Assembly (NCBI GenBank): GCA_028692275.1
Contig: JAQUXR010000003.1
Location: 62,001 to 126,000, forward strand
Length of the DNA: 64,000 nt
Direction: 5' to 3'
From: Frisingicoccus sp009929615
GTDB taxonomy: Bacteria > Bacillota > Clostridia > Lachnospirales > Lachnospiraceae
Under the pieces are notes generated by a model that saw only the letters and a program-made list of their open reading frames with translations, ran no database searches and had not been told where the DNA came from. The translations under genes were made by a program, and so were the position numbers. Positions 42,508 to 51,132 of this stretch are shown here, piece after piece. Positions within the stretch are counted from its first letter, which is position 1, and every line of letters starts with the position of its first letter.

Positions 42508-43361
42508 TTTTCCGTCCTTTCGAATATCCCGGATAAGGTTTTATAATCTCTTTCCGGATTTTTAATCTCAGCGATTTCAACAAGCACTTCCGACAATTTC
42601 TGATAGATTTCCAGTTCCCGGTTTTTTCCTGCCAAGGCATTCAAATGGCCTTTGACCGTTTGAATGTCACAGCGTTCCACAGGTCCTGTCAACGCTTTTA
42701 CAGGTCCCTCCTTCGCAACAGATATGCAGTTTTCAACAAAAAGAGGCCTTAATGCTTTCTGCCCACTTTCCCTGTCAAAACCGCAATCCATAAGCAGACG
42801 TACCCCTGTTTCAAACAGACCTGCTGCCAGATTACTGGTAAATACAGCCGCACAATGATAAAGCACCTTTTGCTCAGCACTGATTATCCGAACCGGATTA
42901 CCCAGTTTTTCAAAAAATTGCTGCCAAAAATGCAAATACTTCGGCGGTCCTTCAATTGTAAAATAAGCTTGAGAAATTTCCTGATACGATTGCAACCGAC
43001 TATGGATTGCAAACAAAGGATGGATAGAATAACCAAACGCTCCCGTCTGATTAATTCCAGAAAATACGGTGGATGACATCGCACCGCTACAATGACAAAT
43101 AAACTTGTTTGTCAAACAATATCTTTTTAGAGAATTCCATACCTCTTCAACGGCTCCGTCCGGAACTGTCAAAAAGAGAGCATCACTCGACATCACTAAT
43201 TCTTCTAGTGTCTTGTAATACGTTGTATGTGTAAAAATTGATGCCTGCTTCGCTGACTCTTCACTTCGGCTGTAGTAACCGGATACACACTGGTTATGTT
43301 CCGTCATATATCTGCCCAGAGTAAAGCCAACTTTTCCTGCACCGACAAATCCTATCCTCAT
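42504..43361 (-). CDS. panG: Rossmann-like/DUF2520 protein, probable ketopantoate reductase (PanG type)
   Basis: A 285-residue protein with an N-terminal NAD(P) fold (MRIGFVGAGKVGFTLGRYM) and a C-terminal helical DUF2520 domain. The DUF2520 family includes PanG, a second class of ketopantoate reductase distinct from PanE, described in Francisella. Its place directly before panB-panC-panD, with no panE in the operon, makes that role likely here. I choose ATG 43361: GGAAGG lies upstream and the longer open frame has no support. This role is inference from family memory and position. Confidence 0.75.
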   Translation of the reverse strand: MRIGFVGAGKVGFTLGRYMTEHNQCVSGYYSRSEESAKQASIFTHTTYYKTLEELVMSSDALFLTVPDGAVEEVWNSLKRYCLTNKFICHCSGAMSSTVFSGINQTGAFGYSIHPLFAIHSRLQSYQEISQAYFTIEGPPKYLHFWQQFFEKLGNPVRIISAEQKVLYHCAAVFTSNLAAGLFETGVRLLMDCGFDRESGQKALRPLFVENCISVAKEGPVKALTGPVERCDIQTVKGHLNALAGKNRELEIYQKLSEVLVEIAEIKNPERDYKTLSGIFERTEK

Positions 43362-43499
43362 TAGAATCACCTTCCTTCCAAGGTGACGCCCTCGTGAAAT
43401 CTCATTCGATAACGATATAAGTTCCATCCAGATTCTTTTAGAATCAACAGGATTTGCAAACAAGTTTGTCTAGGTATAGTTTCCTGGAGAATACTATCC
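43362..43499 (-). promoter_or_regulatory. Structured mRNA leader of the pantothenate operon (pan RNA candidate)
   Basis: About 138 bases between the predicted start (near 43499) and panG. On the minus strand it can form GATTCT-AAA-AGAATC and a hairpin TCACCTT-GGAAGG-AAGGTGA whose 3' arm contains the AAGGTGA ribosome site of panG. A stem around GGAACTTAT/ATGAG with a bulged A can also be drawn. A conserved pan RNA motif upstream of pan genes in Firmicutes has been described (Weinberg and co-workers), and this leader may belong to it; I have not aligned it. Confidence 0.4.
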
Positions 43500-43505
43500 G
43501 CGTTC

Positions 43506-43533
43506 ATTATATCACAATCTTTTTTATTGTACA
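43506..43533 (-). promoter_or_regulatory. Likely promoter of the pantothenate operon
   Basis: On the minus strand TGTACA (43533-43528) and TATAAT (43511-43506) are 16 bases apart, directly after the pyrC terminator. Confidence 0.5.
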
Positions 43534-43544
43534 GTGATAAATAA

Positions 43545-43599
43545 AAATACAGCCATTAAATCATGTTCAAAAATCAGAACATGTTTAACAGCTGTATTT
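43545..43599 (-). terminator. Intrinsic terminator of pyrC
   Basis: A long, nearly continuous stem of about 21 bp (AAATACAGC..GCTGTATTT outside, CATGTTC..GAACATG inside, one small internal loop and one bulge) with an 8-base loop, followed on the minus strand by TTTATTT. It lies just after the pyrC stop. Confidence 0.85.
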
Positions 43600-43608
43600 A
43601 TAATGAAT

Positions 43609-44886
43609 TTAATCCCTGTAAACAACCTTTCCGTCACAGATTGTATATTTCACTTTCCCCTGAAGTTTTTCACCAATAAAAGGTGAATTGGAGGATTTGG
43701 ATTTGAATGTTTCCACTGTCCAGCACTCATCCTTGTCAAAAATCAAAATATCAGCTTTGCCGCCAACAGCAATATATCCCGCATCCAGATGGTAAAGCCC
43801 TGCCGGATTTACTGTCAGTTTTTCTAAAAACCGGCTGAGACTTAAATGCTCCGGCACAACAAGATTTGTTATTCCGAGGGCTAGGGCTGTTTCCAAACCA
43901 ATCATACCGCTTGGAGCTGACTTAATATCCTTTGCCTTCTCCTCAGAACTATGGGGTGCATGGTCTGTCGCAATACAATCAATCGTTCCATCCTTTAAGC
44001 CCTGAATGATGGCCATTCGGTCCGCTTCTCCACGAATCGGAGGATTAACCTTTGCCAGCGTCCCTTTATCCAGCACTGCCTTTTCCGTCAGCGAAAAATG
44101 CTGAGGCGTAGCCTCTGCATAGATATGGCCGCCTAAAGTTTTCATTAAACGGACAATTTCCACAGAGGTTTTACTGCTGATATGCTGGATATTCACAATG
44201 GCTCCGGAGGTCAAGGCCAATGCACAGTCTCTTGCTACAAGGACATCCTCTGCAACTGCAGGGGCACCTTCCACACCAACAGCCTTGGAAACTTCCCCTT
44301 GATTAATTCCAAAACTACCTATCAGTGCCGGGTCCTCTTCATGGAAACTCAACGGCACATCCAATGCCTTTGCCAGCTTCATGGCCTCCAGAACAACCGC
44401 CGTATCTGCTATCGGTACGCCATCATCTGTAAAACCTACAGCACCCAGTTTTTTAAGCTTCTCCATATCCGTCAGCTCTTTGCCGCCAAAACCTTTGGTA
44501 ATGGCCGCTGTGTTTAAGACATGCACGGGAAGATTTGCTGCCTTATCCCGAAGATACTTTAGCGTTTCCTCATTATCCACCACCGGTTTGGTATTGGCCA
44601 TACATATAACTGTCGTATAACCACCTGCTGCCGCTGCCGCTGCACCTGTTTCCATATCTTCTTTATAAGTAAATCCCGGGTCTCTGAAATGCACATGGAC
44701 ATCCACCAGTCCCGGTGCCACGATAAGCCCCGATGCATCAATGACCTCATCACCTTCATGCCGTTTTAAGTCCGCTGTTCCCGCCGGAGTAATTCCTGCG
44801 ATTCGCTCCCGTTCTATACAAATATCACAAATCTGGTCCGTCTGGCTTTTTGGGTCTATCAATCGTCCATTTTTTATCCAAAGCAT
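43609..44886 (-). CDS. pyrC: Dihydroorotase
   Basis: PyrC closes carbamoyl-aspartate to dihydroorotate in pyrimidine synthesis. The 425-residue type-I enzyme has the metal-binding HxH (VDVHVHFRDPGF), the NIQHISSK and EATPQHF histidines and the catalytic Asp in ATDHAPHS. I choose ATG 44886 with AAGGAGG upstream; earlier starts overlap that site. It is separate from other pyr genes, which are absent. It follows the 3-hydroxyacyl-CoA dehydrogenase by 28 bases on the same strand. Confidence 0.95.
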   Translation of the reverse strand: MLWIKNGRLIDPKSQTDQICDICIERERIAGITPAGTADLKRHEGDEVIDASGLIVAPGLVDVHVHFRDPGFTYKEDMETGAAAAAAGGYTTVICMANTKPVVDNEETLKYLRDKAANLPVHVLNTAAITKGFGGKELTDMEKLKKLGAVGFTDDGVPIADTAVVLEAMKLAKALDVPLSFHEEDPALIGSFGINQGEVSKAVGVEGAPAVAEDVLVARDCALALTSGAIVNIQHISSKTSVEIVRLMKTLGGHIYAEATPQHFSLTEKAVLDKGTLAKVNPPIRGEADRMAIIQGLKDGTIDCIATDHAPHSSEEKAKDIKSAPSGMIGLETALALGITNLVVPEHLSLSRFLEKLTVNPAGLYHLDAGYIAVGGKADILIFDKDECWTVETFKSKSSNSPFIGEKLQGKVKYTICDGKVVYRD

Positions 44887-44914
44887 CTTCCATCCTCCTT
44901 GCATATTACTTCTA

Positions 44915-45796
44915 TTATTCCCAGCTATCCTGGAGTTTTTTCATATCTTCAAACTTTTTATCCCTTAGGGATACCGCTTCTTTATCCCTGCCATCACTAT
45001 AGTCATAAAAACCTCTGCCGCTTTTTACACCATAACATTCCTGTTCATACAAGTCCTTAATAAGCTTTTGAGGTTCTTTTTCATCACATAAGTCTTTGTT
45101 TAAATATTCTGAAATGTGATAAAAGGTATCCAGCCCGCCAAAATCAGCCACCTCAAAAGGTCCATAGGCCGCATAACGAAAGCCCAGACCATATTTCATA
45201 ACCTTATCCACATCTTCCGGCGTTGCTGTGCCTTTTTCCACAATATCCATACATTCTCTCAAAACAGCAAACTGAATCCGGTTTGCTATAAAACCCGCCA
45301 CATCATTCTGACAGATAACCGGCTTCTTTCCAATGGCCTCTGCCAATGTATAAACCTGCTGTACATAACCATCGGATGTCTCATCATTTCGGATAATCTC
45401 AATAAGGGGAATAAGATTTGACGGATTAAACCAGTGCATTCCCAGAAACCGTTCTTTACCTTGAACCCTTTCACAGATTTTATTAATAGAAAGACCTGAA
45501 GTATTCGTCGCCAAAATGGTTTCCGGCATCACAATCTTAGAAATCCTTTCAAAAAAGTCCTGCTTTGTATCCAGATTCTCTACGATGGACTCAATAATAA
45601 TTTCACAGTCCTTCAAATCCTCTAAATCTGTTGTATAGTTGACCGAATGTTCATCCCCAAGATGAATGATTTTTTCAGCTCTGCTTAAAGAAGCATCTGT
45701 CCTTCCATAAATCCATGTTTCATAGCCCTGTTCCGCAAAAATCTGTGCCATGCTGGCACCCATAAGTCCCGTCCCGCAAATGCCTATTTTCTTCAT
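44915..45796 (-). CDS. 3-hydroxyacyl-CoA dehydrogenase family protein (3-hydroxybutyryl-CoA dehydrogenase-like)
   Basis: A 293-residue NAD-dependent dehydrogenase. The Rossmann motif GICGTGLMGASMAQIFAEQG opens the protein, the catalytic His lies in LGMHWFNPS, and QNDVAGFIANRIQFAVL and the C-terminal GFRYAAYGPFEVAD fit the family. It oxidises 3-hydroxyacyl-CoA or a related hydroxy acid. The usual butyrate genes (thl, crt, bcd) are not adjacent, so assignment to the butyrate route is not safe. Ribosome site GAGGAGG overlaps the WYL regulator stop. Confidence 0.87.
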   Translation of the reverse strand: MKKIGICGTGLMGASMAQIFAEQGYETWIYGRTDASLSRAEKIIHLGDEHSVNYTTDLEDLKDCEIIIESIVENLDTKQDFFERISKIVMPETILATNTSGLSINKICERVQGKERFLGMHWFNPSNLIPLIEIIRNDETSDGYVQQVYTLAEAIGKKPVICQNDVAGFIANRIQFAVLRECMDIVEKGTATPEDVDKVMKYGLGFRYAAYGPFEVADFGGLDTFYHISEYLNKDLCDEKEPQKLIKDLYEQECYGVKSGRGFYDYSDGRDKEAVSLRDKKFEDMKKLQDSWE

Positions 45797-45808
45797 GCTT
45801 CTGCCTCC

Positions 45809-46798
45809 TCAGCCTTCGTATTGGTCCAGTAATTCTTTAAGAAACCGGCGGTATTTTCCAACCACTTTCTCCGGGGTAAGAATTTGCACACCTTTACCCA
45901 GACCGGACAGCCAGCCAAAAAACGGATTGCTGACAACAACAGGAACTCTTACATCAAAATGATTTTCATCCACCGGCCGTATACTGATATCTTTACCAAA
46001 CCGGTCAATGACAACCCCGATAAAACGATTTTCAAAACGAATCTTTACGCCTTCCTCTTCACCGGCAAACATTCCAAATATCTTCTTCGAGAAATCCGCC
46101 GTATCAAAATGCTCAAAATGTTCCCGTCCCACTCTCGGTGCCTTCGTCATTTCAATGGATAACATCTTATCCACCCGGTAATGTTTGACAATTCCCGCTT
46201 CTTCATCAAAGCCGAGCAGATAATAATTCTCATCCTCCCAGGTCAGTACCCAGGGACTGATACAGTATTTCCCACCGCCTTTTTTTAGAGTCATGGTTTT
46301 CGGAACAGTCCACTCAAAATACTGAAACTCAATTTTAACATTCGCCGATATGGCATTGTGAATTTTATCCACATTATAATAGATACTTTCATTCATTGTC
46401 TTAATCCGGTTAGCCACAAAAACCTGACGTTGAAGCTGACGGGCTTCAAAATGGCTTGTCAGACTTTCCAATTTTTCAATCAGTTCAGCGGACTTTTTCG
46501 CTGTAATAAATTTGGATGACTGAACCACATCCACTAACAGTTTCAACTCTGCCAGTTCAAAATCCCGGCTCGCCAGGTAATAGCCGGAAGGCTGTTCCCG
46601 ACGATTTAAAATATCCATTCCAAATACTCTTAATACCTCAATATCCGTATAAATGCTTTTACGTTCTGCCTGAATTCCATAAAGAGCCAGTTCATCAATT
46701 AACGCCTGGGTATTCATGGGATGATTTTCATCGGTCTTTTCTAAAAAGGCCCGCATCAGATACAATATTTTTATCTTTTGATTTGGTGATTTTGCCAT
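45809..46798 (-). CDS. WYL domain transcriptional regulator
   Basis: A 329-residue regulator with an N-terminal winged HTH (MNTQALIDELALYGIQAERKS and a wing at SIYTDIEVL) and a C-terminal WYL domain (ISPWVLTWEDENYYLLGFDEE, YRVDKML), plus a WCX-like end. WYL domains sense ligands, often nucleotides or nucleic acid. I choose ATG 46798; longer in-frame starts lie in the promoter region with TATAAT at 46844-46839 (minus). Target is unknown. Confidence 0.85.
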   Translation of the reverse strand: MAKSPNQKIKILYLMRAFLEKTDENHPMNTQALIDELALYGIQAERKSIYTDIEVLRVFGMDILNRREQPSGYYLASRDFELAELKLLVDVVQSSKFITAKKSAELIEKLESLTSHFEARQLQRQVFVANRIKTMNESIYYNVDKIHNAISANVKIEFQYFEWTVPKTMTLKKGGGKYCISPWVLTWEDENYYLLGFDEEAGIVKHYRVDKMLSIEMTKAPRVGREHFEHFDTADFSKKIFGMFAGEEEGVKIRFENRFIGVVIDRFGKDISIRPVDENHFDVRVPVVVSNPFFGWLSGLGKGVQILTPEKVVGKYRRFLKELLDQYEG

Positions 46799-46854
46799 AA
46801 CCTTCATCCTTTCCAAAAGGGGCTGCCTATATGAATCTATTATATCAGTGTCCT

Positions 46855-48129
46855 TTAAAAAGGACAATCCCCCTTCATGGAGATTCCAAAGACAATGGCC
46901 TCCGAAACGGTCAGGGACATCCATACCCCCGTCATCCCCCATAGTGCCGACATAATAAAGGCAACAGGAATGATTACCACAATTCCCCTGAGCATAGAAA
47001 GTAAAAATGCTTTTTGGGGCTTATCTACGGAACTGAAATAAATAGCTATTATAATATTTAAACCGGCAAAGAAGAAGGAAGTAAAATAAATACGAAGTCC
47101 TGTCACTGCCATAGACGATAATTCCGGATTCATATCCCGGTTAAATACATCTGCCATGGGCTGTGCAAAAACAAAAGACAGACCATAAACCACAATCGAA
47201 ATTCCCAGAGCCAGACATATGCCGTATTTCAACAATTTCTTTATATTATCTTTTTCACCTCTGCCGTAACTCTGACTCAAAATCGGCTGTATTCCCTGAG
47301 AAATACCTGTAAACACCGACGTAACGACAAGGGCTATATTAACAACAATACCGTAAGCGGCAACACCCAGATTCCCAGTGAGCCGTAAAATAATCACATT
47401 AAATACAAGAATCACCACACCTGAGGAAATCTCTGTAATTAAAGATGCACTGCCCAGGGATACAATATCTTTTATCATCCGAAACTCCGGTCTGCAGGAA
47501 ACCAGTTTGAATGTATTATGCTTCTTATAAAAATGAGAAGATAAAATTAAAAGACTGATAATCGGTGCCAGTCCGGTGGCTATGGCCGCTCCAAGCATTC
47601 CCATCTGCATCGGAAATACGAGAATATAATCAAGAACAATATTCGACAGACTGCCTATAATCATCCCCGCCATAGCAAGGTGGGGACCACCATCAGTTCG
47701 TACAAAGCACAGGACCAGATTATTGGTCAAAAACATGGGTGAAAAGCACAAAATAATTCTCAGATAAGTCGCTGTATAACCGAAAGTTGCACTGTCCGCC
47801 CCCAGCAATCCGGCAAGATATCCCGGCAGAAATATACCGGCAGCCACAAAAAGAGCGGCAGCCATACACAAAAAGTACAGGGCCTGTGTAAACACGGTAG
47901 TGGATTTCGTTATTGAAAACCTTGTCGCTCCACCCATGCCTATCATGAGCCCTGTGCCATGAATTAAGCTGTAAACAGGAATTGTCAGATTTAATGCAGT
48001 CAAACCATCTGCTCCTACACCTCTGGCAATAAAAAAGGTGTCCGCCAGAATATAGCATGACAATCCAATCATCCCCAAAATATTTGCGGATACATATTTT
48101 ATAAAAAGCTGCCGTATGTTACTACTCAT
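46855..48129 (-). CDS. MATE family efflux protein
   Basis: A 424-residue polytopic exporter, shorter than the other two MATE proteins here. FIKYVSANILGMIGLSCYILADTFFIARG and the second half near GYGVVVNIALVVTS-like helices (AAYGIVVNIALV) place it in the DinF/NorM-like family. I choose ATG 48129 with GGGGGA upstream; longer in-frame starts have no support. It lies just after the YkgJ-like gene. Cargo unknown. Confidence 0.87.
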   Translation of the reverse strand: MSSNIRQLFIKYVSANILGMIGLSCYILADTFFIARGVGADGLTALNLTIPVYSLIHGTGLMIGMGGATRFSITKSTTVFTQALYFLCMAAALFVAAGIFLPGYLAGLLGADSATFGYTATYLRIILCFSPMFLTNNLVLCFVRTDGGPHLAMAGMIIGSLSNIVLDYILVFPMQMGMLGAAIATGLAPIISLLILSSHFYKKHNTFKLVSCRPEFRMIKDIVSLGSASLITEISSGVVILVFNVIILRLTGNLGVAAYGIVVNIALVVTSVFTGISQGIQPILSQSYGRGEKDNIKKLLKYGICLALGISIVVYGLSFVFAQPMADVFNRDMNPELSSMAVTGLRIYFTSFFFAGLNIIIAIYFSSVDKPQKAFLLSMLRGIVVIIPVAFIMSALWGMTGVWMSLTVSEAIVFGISMKGDCPF

Positions 48130-48145
48130 CGATGTCCCCCATGTC

Positions 48146-48802
48146 TTAAAGCAAAAGCTGTTTTTTTGCTTCGTCAAATCTTTTTTCAAACTGAGAAAAG
48201 AAATCATCTTCAAATGAATAACTTTCCAAATAAAATTTTTGAAGAATATACAGACTCACCTGTCTGCGTAAACTGTCGTTATTTTTAGTATTCAGCATCT
48301 CTTCTACATCTGTCAGGAAGAAATGCCACTGTCCCACTAAATCTTCATATTTTTTTAATTCCGGCTCATCGAGCCATTTCTTCACTTTGACCTTTAAAGG
48401 ATGGGCATTTTGACATTCATTAATCTGAAGAAAATATTTAAAGCTTCTATCTTCATAATATCTGCCTAAGGGAAACAAACGGCATATATCCGGTCTGAAT
48501 CCATGAATTGTGCATTTGTTCTCATTGTCCAGAAAATGGCACTTTTCTCCCACACCATCCATTTTTATATTTGGGAGTATAATTCCGTCAACCACATTCA
48601 GTTCAATTTTATCATTTATAAGGCTCTCAAAATCCACTTTTAAATTCGATATTATTCGAAAAATATCTAATGGAGACAAAACGATACTCTGTCCCATTCC
48701 CTGACAGCAACCACCACAGCCGGCACACCCTGCCTTTACCATATCATTCACTTCATAGAACCTTCCATCGGATATTTCTTCCATTGTCACATTCCGTTTC
48801 AT
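48146..48802 (-). CDS. YkgJ-family cysteine cluster protein
   Basis: A 218-residue protein with the family's cysteine set: CAGCGGCC near the N-terminus and CHFLDNENKCTIHGFRPDICRLFPLG in shortened form (CTIHGFRPDICRLFP). The Cys residues could hold zinc or an Fe-S cluster. Function is not known. The C-terminal part is helical and charged. I choose ATG 48802 with GGAGATGAG upstream; an earlier in-frame Met has no such site. It is divergent from the NSS transporter gene. Confidence 0.84.
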   Translation of the reverse strand: MKRNVTMEEISDGRFYEVNDMVKAGCAGCGGCCQGMGQSIVLSPLDIFRIISNLKVDFESLINDKIELNVVDGIILPNIKMDGVGEKCHFLDNENKCTIHGFRPDICRLFPLGRYYEDRSFKYFLQINECQNAHPLKVKVKKWLDEPELKKYEDLVGQWHFFLTDVEEMLNTKNNDSLRRQVSLYILQKFYLESYSFEDDFFSQFEKRFDEAKKQLLL

Positions 48803-48901
48803 CTTCTCATCTCCATTCTTTTTTATATTATAGTACATCCTTGCCATTTTGGCTATTTTCATATATAATCGAGATACTATTTCCGGGAGGATTTACAAAA
48901 T

Positions 48902-50218
48902 ATGGAAAACAAATCAAAAAATACATTTAACACCCGGCTTGGATTTATCCTTGCCTCTGTTGGTTCAGCCATTGGCATGGGAAATATCTGGATGTTCCCA
49001 TATCGCCTGGGACAGAACGGCGGTGCCGCCTTTCTTATCCCTTACTTCCTTTTTATTGTTCTTTTTGGCTATGTGGGCCTGTCCGGTGAATTTGCTTTAG
49101 GACGTATGACAGGAACCGGTCCGATAGGTGCCTACGACACAGCCATGAAAACCAGAGGATGGAAAGGTGGTAAATTTCTCGGTGCCATTCCTCTGATTGG
49201 TTCTTTTGGTATTGCTATCGGATATTCCGTTATTGTCGGCTGGGTTCTTCGTTCCATGTTTGGTTCACTGACGAATCAAATTGCCCGTACCGGAGCCGAA
49301 GCCTATTTTGCTCAGGCCACTTCATCTTTCGGTAGTGTTCCCTGGCATCTGATAGTCATCCTGCTTACAGCCTTTATCCTGATGCGTGGTGTCACCAAAG
49401 GTATTGAAAAAATAAATGCCGTTTTAATGCCGGCCTTTTTTATTTTATTTTTCATCATCGCCATCCGGGTAGCTTTCCTTCCCGGTTCCCTCGAAGGCTA
49501 TAAATACTTATTTATTCCTGACTGGAGTGCTTTATTAAAAGTCAACACATGGATTATGGCGATGGGGCAGGCCTTTTTCTCCCTCTCCATTACGGGTTCC
49601 GGTATGATTATCTACGGAAGCTACCTAAGTAAATCCGAGAACATTATTCATTCTTCATGTATGACAGCCCTTCTGGATACCTGTGCCGCACTTTTAGCCG
49701 GCCTTGCTATTATTCCTGCTGTTTTTGCTTTTCAGATGGACCCGGCTTCCGGACCACCTCTGATGTTTATCACCCTGCCAAAGGTCTTTTCACAGATACC
49801 TTTTGGAAACGTCATCGGAACTATCTTCTTTCTTTCGGTCCTCTTTGCCGGAATAACCTCTCTGATGAACATGTTCGAAGTATGTGGTGAAGCCTTGCAG
49901 AAAAGCCTTGGCTTAAGCAGACATTCAGCCATTGCCCTGGCCTCCGGCCTGATTTTCCTTATCGGCCTTTTCATTGAAAATGAAGCCCGGCTTGGAAGCT
50001 GGATGGACGTCATTACCATTTATGTTGTTCCATTTGGTGCTTTGCTCGGCGCCTTTATGATTTACTGGGTTCTGGATACGAAGATTATTCACAAAGAATT
50101 GAATCTTGGTGCCGGAAAATCTGTCGGAAAACTTTTTACATTCCTTTCTAAATACGTATATGCCATCTTAACGGTGGTTGTATTTATTCTGGGCATAATT
50201 TATGGCGGCATCGGTTGA
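48902..50218 (+). CDS. Sodium-dependent transporter, NSS (SNF) family
   Basis: A 438-residue symporter with the NSS N-terminal signature LGFILASVGSAIGMGNIW and PYRLGQNGGAAFLIPY. Eleven or twelve helices are likely. The Asn-Gly-Gly unwinding region in TM1/TM6 is conserved (SITGSGMIIYGSYL). The family moves amino acids (for example Trp or Tyr) with Na+; substrate is not clear. GGGAGG precedes the ATG. Its stop codon lies inside a 19-bp perfect inverted repeat. Confidence 0.9.
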   Translation: MENKSKNTFNTRLGFILASVGSAIGMGNIWMFPYRLGQNGGAAFLIPYFLFIVLFGYVGLSGEFALGRMTGTGPIGAYDTAMKTRGWKGGKFLGAIPLIGSFGIAIGYSVIVGWVLRSMFGSLTNQIARTGAEAYFAQATSSFGSVPWHLIVILLTAFILMRGVTKGIEKINAVLMPAFFILFFIIAIRVAFLPGSLEGYKYLFIPDWSALLKVNTWIMAMGQAFFSLSITGSGMIIYGSYLSKSENIIHSSCMTALLDTCAALLAGLAIIPAVFAFQMDPASGPPLMFITLPKVFSQIPFGNVIGTIFFLSVLFAGITSLMNMFEVCGEALQKSLGLSRHSAIALASGLIFLIGLFIENEARLGSWMDVITIYVVPFGALLGAFMIYWVLDTKIIHKELNLGAGKSVGKLFTFLSKYVYAILTVVVFILGIIYGGIG

Positions 50219-50235
50219 TGCCGCCATAAATTATG
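50194..50235. repeat. 19-bp perfect inverted repeat overlapping the NSS stop codon
   Basis: CATAATTTATGGCGGCATC (50194-50212) is complemented perfectly at 50217-50235 around a GGTT loop. The TGA stop is at 50216-50218. No T-run follows on either strand, so it does not look like a standard terminator. It may protect the mRNA 3' end or separate the convergent NSS and degV transcripts. Confidence 0.6.
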
Positions 50236-50268
50236 TCAGTAAACGAATAATCAAAAATCTTTGACATC

Positions 50269-51132
50269 CTATAAAACCCTGTAAATTCCAATGCCCATCG
50301 CTCCCGGTCCTGTATGGGAAGCAATGCTGCATCCTAAATCTTCATACTTCACTTCATATCCGGGGAAGTACTCTGCCACTTCCAAACGCCATGCTTCGGC
50401 CTCCTCCGGGTTCTGAATGGTTCCCGCTGTGGCAATTCGCAGCCCGGACATATCTCCATCCGAAAAACGATTTTCCAAATCCGCTTTTAAAGCTTCGAGT
50501 AATTTGGCTCTGCACCGTTTCATTCCCCGGGCTTTGGCATAAGAATCCAGCTTATCACCCTGTATGGACAAAATCGGTTTAATATTAAGAACGCTGCCAA
50601 TCGCAGCCGTTGCCGCTGTAATACGTCCGCCTTTTTTTAGGAATTCCAGCGTTTCTACTGCAATATAAATGCTGGCCTCAAAAGATTCTTTTTCCAGTAT
50701 TTCTTTAATTTCTGCAGCAGATTTCCCTTCTGAAACAAGCTTGATTCCATCCAGAACAGAACCATGCTGTGTTACCGAAATCCGGTGGTTATCCACCACC
50801 TGAACATTTCCCTTGTAGTCCTCCGCCAGCATTGCTGCACTGGCATAAGAATTACTTAGACCGCTGGACATAGGGATATAAACAATCTCATCATATCCTG
50901 ATGCCAGAACTTTATCCCAAAGACTTAAAATGTCCCCCGGCGAAGGCTGGGATGTGGAAACGTCATAACCGCCTGTCAGATTCTCAAAAAAAGCCTCCTG
51001 GGTCAGATTCTTCCCTTCAAAATAAGTCTTATTATCAATAATCACTGGCATAGGAACGATAAATATACCAAGATGCTTTCCTTCTTCCTGTGATATTCCA
51101 CTGTTGCTGTCCGTTATAACTGCCGTCCTCAT
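50269..51132 (-). CDS. DegV family fatty-acid-binding protein
   Basis: A 287-residue two-domain protein with the DegV pattern: TDSNSGISQEEG at the N-terminus, VSTSQPSPGDIL, and SGLSNSYASA. FakB-type DegV proteins bind a fatty acid for phosphorylation by FakA; no fakA is adjacent. A C-terminal Ser/Gly signature IASHTGPGAMGIGI is present. It overlaps the upstream MATE gene by four bases (ATGA). Confidence 0.9.
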   Translation of the reverse strand: MRTAVITDSNSGISQEEGKHLGIFIVPMPVIIDNKTYFEGKNLTQEAFFENLTGGYDVSTSQPSPGDILSLWDKVLASGYDEIVYIPMSSGLSNSYASAAMLAEDYKGNVQVVDNHRISVTQHGSVLDGIKLVSEGKSAAEIKEILEKESFEASIYIAVETLEFLKKGGRITAATAAIGSVLNIKPILSIQGDKLDSYAKARGMKRCRAKLLEALKADLENRFSDGDMSGLRIATAGTIQNPEEAEAWRLEVAEYFPGYEVKYEDLGCSIASHTGPGAMGIGIYRVL

